Below are positions 14,817-19,242 of a DNA stretch of 19,242 nucleotides, in pieces. The notes under the pieces were generated by a model. It saw nothing but the letters and a program-made list of their open reading frames with translations. It ran no database searches and was not told where the DNA came from. Each line of letters starts with the position of its first letter. The first letter of the stretch is position 1. The stretch is from Bacillota bacterium (GTDB taxonomy: Bacteria; Bacillota; Bacilli; Calditerricolales; Calditerricolaceae): NCBI GenBank assembly GCA_017577925.1, contig PKQU01000013.1, forward strand, positions 1 to 19,242, written 5' to 3'. Made by a program: the position numbers and the translations under genes.

Positions 14817-14926
14817 AGTCCACCCCCGTCTCCACAACAAATCCACAACCTACCGTCAGCTTATCCCCAAAACGGGCCGATTTATCCCCATTATTCACAG
14901 CGTTGTTCACAACCCCTTGTGAACAA
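14791..14926. promoter_or_regulatory. Cluster of DnaA-box-like 9-mers
   Basis: Against the consensus TTATCCACA: TTATCCCCA at 14861-14869 and again at 14882-14890, and TTATTCACA at 14891-14899, each have one difference. TTGTTCACA at 14903-14911 and its mirror on the other strand (14918-14926) have two. GTCTCCACA (14828-14836) and AAATCCACA (14839-14847) have two. Further TCCACA/CCCACA cores are at 14812-14817 and 14795-14800. Most lie in the gap between tsaD and the AlkP-like gene. DnaA binding is inferred from sequence only. Confidence 0.6.
14903..14926. repeat. Perfect inverted repeat TTGTTCACAA / TTGTGAACAA
   Basis: Two 10-bp arms are separated by CCCC. Each arm contains a DnaA-box-like TTGTTCACA, facing each other. 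It abuts the T tract of the tsaD terminator, so in RNA it would be a second small hairpin directly after the first. Confidence 0.7.
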
Positions 14927-14966
14927 AAAAGCCCCGTCCGGCGCCCGTCACGCGCCGGTACGGGGC
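14925..14966 (-). terminator. Rho-independent terminator of the thiL-tsaD operon
   Basis: On the minus strand GCCCCGT, a bulged A, CCGGCGC, a 7-nt loop, GCGCCGG and ACGGGGC form a 14-bp stem with one bulge, followed by TTTTTT. It starts 2 nt after the tsaD stop codon. Confidence 0.92.
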
Positions 14967-14967
14967 A

Positions 14968-15990
14968 TCACTCGGCCGTCAGGTCAAGATCCGGCACGGC
15001 GTTGAGGTCGAGGTCGGCCACACGGCCGAGCCGATACAACACGGTGCCCGCCGCGGCAATCATCGCCGCGTTGTCGGTGCACAGGGAAAGGGGCGGGATG
15101 AGCACCTCCACCCCTTCTCGGGCGGCACGCTCGGCAAGCGCGGCGCGCAGACCCCGGTTGGCCGCCACGCCGCCGGCGACCACGAGCTGCCGCGCATCGT
15201 AGCGTTTGACGGCGCGAAACGCTTTTTCCACCAGCACATCGACCACGGCCGCCTGGAAGCTGGCCGCTACATCGGCCAGGTTGATCGGCTCGCCGCGCTG
15301 CCGAGCGCCGTGGACCGCGTTGAGGACGGCCGTCTTCAGCCCGCTGAAACTGAAATCGAGGGAGTCGGGTTCCAGAAACGCGCGGGGAAAGGCATACACA
15401 TCGCGGCCCTCGGCCGCCAATCGATCGAGCTCCGGTCCCCCGGGGTAAGGCAGGCCCAGGACGCGGGCCACCTTGTCGTACGCCTCACCTGCGGCGTCGT
15501 CGCGCGTCTGGCCGACAACGACAACGTGTCCCTCGTCCCGCAGATAGAGCAGCTCGGTATGACCGCCGGAGACAACGAGGGCGACAAGGGGAAAGTGCAT
15601 TTCCCCGACCAGCCGGCAGGCGTAGATGTGACCGGCAATGTGGTGGACCGGCACGAGCGGAAGCCCCCAGGAAAAGGCCAGGGCCTTGGCCGCCGCCACG
15701 CCCACCAAGAGCGCCCCCACTAGTCCCGGTCCATGGGTCACGGCAATGGCGGTGAGGTCGTTCGGCCGTACGCCGGCGTCCTCGAGGGCCGCCTCTAACA
15801 CGCGCGTGATGTGTTCCACATGGCGGCGCGACGCCACCTCCGGCACGACGCCGCCGAACCGGCGGTGCACCTCTGCCTGGCTGGCCACCACGCTGGACAG
15901 GACGGTACGCCCGTTTTCCACCACCGCCGCCGCCGTCTCATCGCAGCTCGTTTCAATGCCCAACACGCGGATCGGTTTGGTCGTCGTCAC
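14968..15990 (-). CDS. tsaD: tRNA N6-threonylcarbamoyladenosine synthase catalytic subunit TsaD
   Basis: This 340-residue ASKHA-fold enzyme (former name Gcp) transfers the threonylcarbamoyl group to A37 of ANN-decoding tRNAs, together with TsaB and TsaE. Visible motifs are GIETSCDETAAAVV (about 11-24), VVPEVASRRHVEH (48-60) and the metal-binding HHIAGHIYA (116-124; His117 and His121). VVSGGHTELL, the GGVAANRGLR nucleotide loop and SLCTDNAAMIAAAG with the third ligand Asp follow. Length is normal. The GTG at 15990 has GGGTGAAG upstream within the end of rimI. The two genes overlap by 38 nt, so they are translationally coupled. It is the last gene of its operon. Confidence 0.97.
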   Translation of the reverse strand: MTTTKPIRVLGIETSCDETAAAVVENGRTVLSSVVASQAEVHRRFGGVVPEVASRRHVEHITRVLEAALEDAGVRPNDLTAIAVTHGPGLVGALLVGVAAAKALAFSWGLPLVPVHHIAGHIYACRLVGEMHFPLVALVVSGGHTELLYLRDEGHVVVVGQTRDDAAGEAYDKVARVLGLPYPGGPELDRLAAEGRDVYAFPRAFLEPDSLDFSFSGLKTAVLNAVHGARQRGEPINLADVAASFQAAVVDVLVEKAFRAVKRYDARQLVVAGGVAANRGLRAALAERAAREGVEVLIPPLSLCTDNAAMIAAAGTVLYRLGRVADLDLNAVPDLDLTAE

Positions 15991-16438
15991 GCAGCTTCAC
16001 CCACATGATCAACGCATCTTCCTGGTTGTCCTGGTAATACCGCGGCCGCACGCCGCAGCCCACAAAACCCAGCTTCCGGTACAGCCGCTGGGCCGGCTCA
16101 TTGGACACGCGCACCTCCAGCGTCATCGCCTTCGCGCCAATCCGCCGGGCTAGGTCCATCATGCGGCGGAGCAGGCCCTCCCCGATCGACCGGCGCCGAT
16201 AGTCGGGATGGACGGCGATGTTCGTCACATGGGCCTCGTCGCCGATCACCCACATCCCCCCGTACGCCACGACGCGCCCGTCCACCTCGGCCACCAGGTA
16301 GTGGGCATAGCGGTTGTGGGTCAGCTCATTGGCAAAGGCTTCGCGCGACCAGGGAAGGGAGAAGGAGGCTCGCTCGATGGCACACACGGCATCGAGATCC
16401 GCCAGTTGCAACATGCGGTACGTAACCGGATTATCCAT
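15953..16438 (-). CDS. rimI: Ribosomal protein S18-alanine N-acetyltransferase RimI-like GNAT
   Basis: This 161-residue GNAT acetyltransferase is predicted to acetylate the N-terminus of ribosomal protein S18. The conserved start is YRMLQLADLDAVCAIERASF, then PWSREAFANEL. The central strand is HVTNIAVHPDYRRRSIGEGLL (70-90), with the acetyl-CoA pyrophosphate loop RSIGEG (83-88). LEVRVSNEPAQRLYRKLGFV (108-126) and RPRYYQDNQEDALIM (131-145) complete the RimI pattern. The ATG at 16438 follows AGGGGGC and overlaps the tsaB stop by 8 nt (ATGGATAA). It lies between tsaB and tsaD, the standard Firmicute arrangement. Confidence 0.94.
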   Translation of the reverse strand: MDNPVTYRMLQLADLDAVCAIERASFSLPWSREAFANELTHNRYAHYLVAEVDGRVVAYGGMWVIGDEAHVTNIAVHPDYRRRSIGEGLLRRMMDLARRIGAKAMTLEVRVSNEPAQRLYRKLGFVGCGVRPRYYQDNQEDALIMWVKLRDDDQTDPRVGH

Positions 16439-17195
16439 CGCCGTCGCCCCCTGCGGCGGCACCGGTTCCCCGTTCCCGTCCACTGCCGGCAACGCGCAGC
16501 TCGCCCGCCGCTGCCTTGCGCTCCGCCTCGCTGGCTTGCAAATACGCCGGTGCGAACTCGTGCACCGCATCGACGGCGCCGGCCAAGAGCCGCTGGCGCG
16601 CCAGGCGGGCCAGGCATGCGGCTCGGGGAATGCCGAGCTCGGGCGGTGCGAGCCAGAGGCGCTCGCCCAGGCCCACCGCAAAGGCATCGTAAAAACGCGC
16701 CGCGTCGTCACCGACCACGGCCACCGCCTCACCGGTGGCAGCGAGTTCGGCCACCAGATCGGCCACGGGCAGCACCCGGTCCGGCCGGACTGCGGTCACC
16801 TCCCCCCGCGTGCAGCGGTACACGCCGGCGTAGACGCGCTGGCGCCGCGCGTCAAAAAGGGGGACGACAAGGCCGGGAAAATCGGGCACATTGGCCGCCA
16901 GCACCTGCAGGGTGGAGACGCCGACAAGGGGAATGTCGAGCGCCCAGGCCATCGTCTTCGCCGTTGTGACGCCGATGCGCACGCCGGTGTAGGAGCCCGG
17001 GCCCTTGGCCACGGCGACGGCCGACAACGCACGCGGCGTCACGCCCACTTCTGCCATCAGCTGGCGAACCGCCGGCATGAGGCGCACAGAATGGTGATGC
17101 TGGGTGTTGGTGCACCATTCGCCCAGGACGCGGTCGTCTTGCAGCAGGGCCACGCTCATCGCCCGGCTGCTCGTGTCGAGGCTCAGGATGACCAT
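16431..17195 (-). CDS. tsaB: t6A biosynthesis protein TsaB (TsaD paralogue)
   Basis: This 254-residue ASKHA-fold protein dimerises with TsaD and is essential for t6A synthesis. It begins VILSLDTSSRAMSVALL and contains the family signature KGPGSYTGVRIGVTTAK (64-80), then VPLFDARRQRVYAGVY. It lacks the HxxxH metal site of TsaD, as expected. The C-terminal tail after YLQASEAERKAA is Gly/Arg-rich and poorly conserved. The ATG at 17195 has GGAGGAG about 11 nt upstream, a long spacing; the in-frame GTG at 17207 is too close to that site. It overlaps the end of tsaE by 13 nt. Confidence 0.95.
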   Translation of the reverse strand: MVILSLDTSSRAMSVALLQDDRVLGEWCTNTQHHHSVRLMPAVRQLMAEVGVTPRALSAVAVAKGPGSYTGVRIGVTTAKTMAWALDIPLVGVSTLQVLAANVPDFPGLVVPLFDARRQRVYAGVYRCTRGEVTAVRPDRVLPVADLVAELAATGEAVAVVGDDAARFYDAFAVGLGERLWLAPPELGIPRAACLARLARQRLLAGAVDAVHEFAPAYLQASEAERKAAAGELRVAGSGRERGTGAAAGGDGDG

Positions 17196-17659
17196 GCCGC
17201 CCGCCACTCCTCCACGCGCCGGCGCATCGCCCCGCCGCGGGGGAAGCAGCACACTACGCGCCGGTTCCCTTCCCCTTTGGCGAAACGAATTTCCAGGTAT
17301 TCGTCCGGCAGGTACTCCGCCGCATAATGGCCCCATTCGATCGCCGTCACACCACCCGCGTCGAAAACCTCGTCAAAGCCGAGATCCTCCGCCCCTTCCC
17401 CCAGGCGGTAGACGTCGATGTGAAACAGCGGAAGGCGCCCGCGGTACGCCTTGATCAACGTAAACGTCGGGCTGTTCACCGTCCCGGTGATCCCCAGTCC
17501 CGCGGCCAGCCCCTGCACAAAGGTCGTCTTGCCCGCGCCCAGGTCCCCTTCGAGCACAAGAACATCCCCCGGCGCGGCGACCCGTCCGAGGGCGGCGGCG
17601 AGACGGCGCGTCTCCTCGGGACCGCTCGTCTCCACCACCCACGCCGCCTCATCGCGCAC
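17183..17659 (-). CDS. tsaE: t6A biosynthesis ATPase TsaE
   Basis: This 158-residue P-loop ATPase drives turnover of the TsaBD complex. Walker A is GDLGAGKTT (38-46). NSPTFTLIKAY (62-72), FHIDVYRL (79-86), LGFDEVFDAGGVTAIEWG (93-110) and the C-terminal IRFAKGEGNRRV all fit the family. I prefer the GTG at 17659 because GAGGGA lies 7 nt upstream; the ATG at 17674 has no ribosome site within normal distance. With the GTG start it overlaps thiL by 11 nt. The last ten or so residues (RRRVEEWRAAWSS) extend slightly past the usual end and overlap tsaB. Confidence 0.95.
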   Translation of the reverse strand: MRDEAAWVVETSGPEETRRLAAALGRVAAPGDVLVLEGDLGAGKTTFVQGLAAGLGITGTVNSPTFTLIKAYRGRLPLFHIDVYRLGEGAEDLGFDEVFDAGGVTAIEWGHYAAEYLPDEYLEIRFAKGEGNRRVVCCFPRGGAMRRRVEEWRAAWSS

Positions 17660-18653
17660 GTTCGATTCCCTCATCGGCAAAGTGGTTGTACCCCCCTTTC
17701 GGCAGCGGTCGCTCCCGCCCGTCCTCCACCAGAAGGACGCCGGGAGCGCCCGCGACAACCTCGCCCACGGCAATCAGCGCCACGCCTTCCGCTTGCGCCG
17801 CGCGCACCAATTCCGGCCACGCACCGGCGGATACGGCGCCGACCAACTCGTAATCCTCCCCACCAAAGAACATCCAATCCCGCGGCGAGGCACCAACCTC
17901 CCGGCAATACGCGGCCAGCTCCGGGTGCACCGGCAGGCGATCGGCGTACAGACGCACGGTCGCGCCGCTGGCCTCTGCGATCTCCCACGCCTCGCTGACC
18001 AGCCCGTCGCTCACGTCATTCAGCGCACAGCGCACCCCCTGCGTCGCACACAGCCGACCCACATCCAGACGCGGCCGGGGACGGCGATGGGCGGCAACGA
18101 GGCGTGGGTAGCGGTCGGCCCAATCCGGGCGGTGCAGCAGGAGGTCCAGCCCCGCTGCCGACAGGCCAAGGGGGCCGCTTACGAACACCACATCCCCCGG
18201 GCGCGCCGCGCCGCGCGTAAGAGCCCGGCCGGCCGTCACCTCGCCCACCACGGTGACAGACAGCCACAGCCCGCCCGTCGAGCGCACCGTGTCGCCGCCC
18301 ACCAGGGTGACACCCCACATCGCGGCGCCTTCATACAACCCGTCGTACAGTCGGCGCAGCTCGTCCGGCGTCCACGCGCGATCGGGCGCGAGGGTGACGA
18401 GGGCATAGCGCGGTTCACCACCCATCGCCGCCACGTCACTGACGTTGACGGCGAGGCTCTTGAACCCCACGTCCTCCGGCGCAAGGGTATCACGGCGAAA
18501 GTGGATCCCCTCGACCATGGCATCGCACGTGAGAACCAGCTGCCTGCCGGGCGCAACCATCGTTACCGCCGCGTCGTCGCCGATGTCCACGACCACCCGC
18601 GGATCGGCTCTCCGTCCGGTTGTCAGCATGCGAATCAGCGCGAACTCGTCCAT
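17649..18653 (-). CDS. thiL: Thiamine-monophosphate kinase ThiL
   Basis: This 334-residue cytosolic kinase makes thiamine diphosphate from thiamine monophosphate and ATP. The metal/ATP motif VVVDIGDDAAV (20-30) and LVLTCDAMVEGIHF (39-52) come first, followed by NVSDVAAMGGEPRYALVTL (70-88). VGGDTVRS, ALNDVSDGLVSEAWEIAEAS and MFFGGEDYELV complete the ThiL set. The ATG at 18653 has AAGGAC about 9 nt upstream. The frame stays open to 18833, but that extension crosses the promoter, the tRNA terminator and part of tRNA-Ile, so I reject it. It is the first gene of the thiL-tsaE-tsaB-rimI-tsaD operon. No TPP riboswitch is visible in its short leader. Confidence 0.96.
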   Translation of the reverse strand: MDEFALIRMLTTGRRADPRVVVDIGDDAAVTMVAPGRQLVLTCDAMVEGIHFRRDTLAPEDVGFKSLAVNVSDVAAMGGEPRYALVTLAPDRAWTPDELRRLYDGLYEGAAMWGVTLVGGDTVRSTGGLWLSVTVVGEVTAGRALTRGAARPGDVVFVSGPLGLSAAGLDLLLHRPDWADRYPRLVAAHRRPRPRLDVGRLCATQGVRCALNDVSDGLVSEAWEIAEASGATVRLYADRLPVHPELAAYCREVGASPRDWMFFGGEDYELVGAVSAGAWPELVRAAQAEGVALIAVGEVVAGAPGVLLVEDGRERPLPKGGYNHFADEGIERAR

Positions 18654-18725
18654 CGCGTGTCCGTCCTTGTCGGCGCGGGCATGCCCGCCCGCTCCCGCGC
18701 CGCAGCGTCTCCAGCTTTCCCACTC

Positions 18726-18754
18726 ATTATAAAAAGCGAACGGGACAATCGCAA
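18726..18754 (-). promoter_or_regulatory. Sigma-A promoter of the thiL-tsaEB-rimI-tsaD operon
   Basis: On the minus strand TTGCGA (18754-18749), a 17-nt spacer and a perfect TATAAT (18731-18726) lie directly after the tRNA terminator. The predicted leader before thiL is about 65 nt. Confidence 0.8.
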
Positions 18755-18792
18755 ACAAAAACAAAAACCGCAGCTCCCGCGCTGCGGTTTTT
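18755..18792 (-). terminator. Rho-independent terminator of the tRNA operon
   Basis: A 12-bp stem (18763-18774 with 18781-18792) with a 6-nt loop is followed on the minus strand by TTTTTGTTTTTG. It begins 6 nt after the tRNA-Ile CCA end. Confidence 0.93.
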
Positions 18793-18797
18793 GGCGA

Positions 18798-18874
<77 letters not shown>

Positions 18875-18890
18875 ACGCGGATAGGCGATA

Positions 18891-18964
18891 TGGAGCGGGT
18901 GAAGGGAATCGAACCCTCGCATCCGGCTTGGAAGGCCGGTGTTCTACCACTGAACTACACCCGC
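18891..18964 (-). tRNA. tRNA-Gly (anticodon TCC)
   Basis: A cloverleaf of 74 nt. The acceptor GCGGGTG pairs with CACCCGC, the D arm is GTTCAGTGGTAGAAC, the anticodon loop is CTTCCAA between CCGGC and GCCGG, the T loop is GGTTCGATTCC, and CCA is encoded. Confidence 0.97.
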
Positions 18965-18975
18965 ATAAAGCCAAC

Positions 18976-19052
18976 TGGTCGGGGTAGAGGGATTTGAACC
19001 CCCGGCCCCCTGGTCCCAAACCAGGTGCTCTACCAAGCTGAGCTATACCCCG
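18976..19052 (-). tRNA. tRNA-Pro (anticodon TGG)
   Basis: A cloverleaf of 77 nt. The acceptor CGGGGTA pairs with TACCCCG, the D arm contains AGCTCAGCTTGGTAGAGC, the anticodon loop is TTTGGGA between CCTGG and CCAGG, the T loop is GGTTCAAATCC, and CCA is encoded. Confidence 0.97.
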
Positions 19053-19088
19053 CGGTACCGCGTTGATTTCAATGGGACAGAGAAGGAA

Positions 19089-19175
19089 TGGTGCGGTCGG
19101 CGAGACTCGAACTCGCACGGCCTTTCGGCCACTGCCCCCTCAAGACAGCGTGTCTGCCAATTCCACCACGACCGC
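19089..19175 (-). tRNA. tRNA-Leu (anticodon GAG)
   Basis: A class II tRNA of 87 nt. The acceptor GCGGTCG pairs with CGACCGC, the anticodon stem CTGTC/GGCAG contains one G-U pair, and the loop TTGAGGG gives anticodon GAG. A long variable arm (GGCCGAAAGGCC) is present, the T loop is AGTTCGAGTCT, and CCA is encoded. It is the first tRNA after the promoter. Confidence 0.95.
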
Positions 19176-19203
19176 ACATCCTCTTCATCCGAAGACAGTA
19201 TTG

Positions 19204-19233
19204 ATTATATTCACATCTTCCGTCTGTTGTCAA
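19204..19233 (-). promoter_or_regulatory. Consensus sigma-A promoter of the tRNA operon
   Basis: TTGACA (19233-19228) and TATAAT (19209-19204), both perfect matches, are separated by 18 nt on the minus strand. They lie about 30 nt before tRNA-Leu, as expected for a strong stable-RNA promoter. Confidence 0.9.
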
Positions 19234-19242
19234 GAGGCCGGC

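Noticed and set aside
14861..14926. Chromosome origin (oriC)
   Set aside because: There are DnaA-like boxes but no dnaA, dnaN or AT-rich unwinding region; an origin-distal DnaA cluster fits better.
12210..15005. A 931-codon open frame on the plus strand, antisense to the AlkP-like gene
   Set aside because: It is low-complexity, His/Arg/Gly-rich shadow sequence crossing several real gene boundaries and a terminator, with no ribosome site.

Overview
The window reads as chromosomal DNA of a GC-rich, probably thermophilic Bacillales-type Firmicute. Evidence: strong AGGAGG-type ribosome sites, many GTG starts, a CIRCE operator before groES-groEL, TTAACA-type Pho boxes, tRNA genes with encoded CCA, and a gene order (thiL-tsaE-tsaB-rimI-tsaD ... 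tatA-tatC-groES-groEL) matching the Bacillus subtilis groE/gcp neighbourhood. A Calditerricola-like genus is a guess from recollection; no search was possible. Except for one hydrolase, every gene is on the minus strand, so transcription mostly runs from high to low coordinates. Several long plus-strand open frames are only shadows of these genes.

Region 1 (1-1730): a small metalloid island with an ArsR repressor, its operator/promoter, and an ACR3 arsenite permease broken by two nonsense codons. Upstream lies a TauE/SafE-type permease.

Region 2 (1690-7970): the phosphate region. The pstS-pstC-pstA-pstB operon ends in a clear terminator. It starts from a Pho box that overlaps the divergent promoter of an alpha/beta hydrolase. 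A perfect 17-bp stem-loop separates pstS from pstC. phoU lies beyond the hydrolase, behind a decayed EAL-domain gene. A four-repeat, 11-bp-phased Pho box with a TATAAC -10 drives that remnant and, probably, phoU.

Region 3 (7987-12542): groES-groEL with sigma-A promoter, CIRCE and terminator, downstream of tatA-tatC, a MoaB/MogA-family gene and 5-formyltetrahydrofolate cyclo-ligase.

Region 4 (12540-14966): a large membrane protein with an alkaline-phosphatase-like extracellular domain and about ten to eleven membrane spans. Between its start and the tsaD terminator is a dense cluster of DnaA-box-like 9-mers.

Region 5 (14968-19242): an overlapping operon thiL-tsaE-tsaB-rimI-tsaD (thiamine diphosphate synthesis and the tRNA t6A machinery). 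It is preceded by a four-gene tRNA operon (Leu, Pro, Gly, Ile) with its own consensus promoter and terminator.

The most interesting signals are the DnaA-box cluster beside tsaD, the Pho-box promoter feeding an EAL remnant and phoU, and the poorly characterised AlkP-like membrane protein. I see no CRISPR array, insertion sequence or clear novel defence system.
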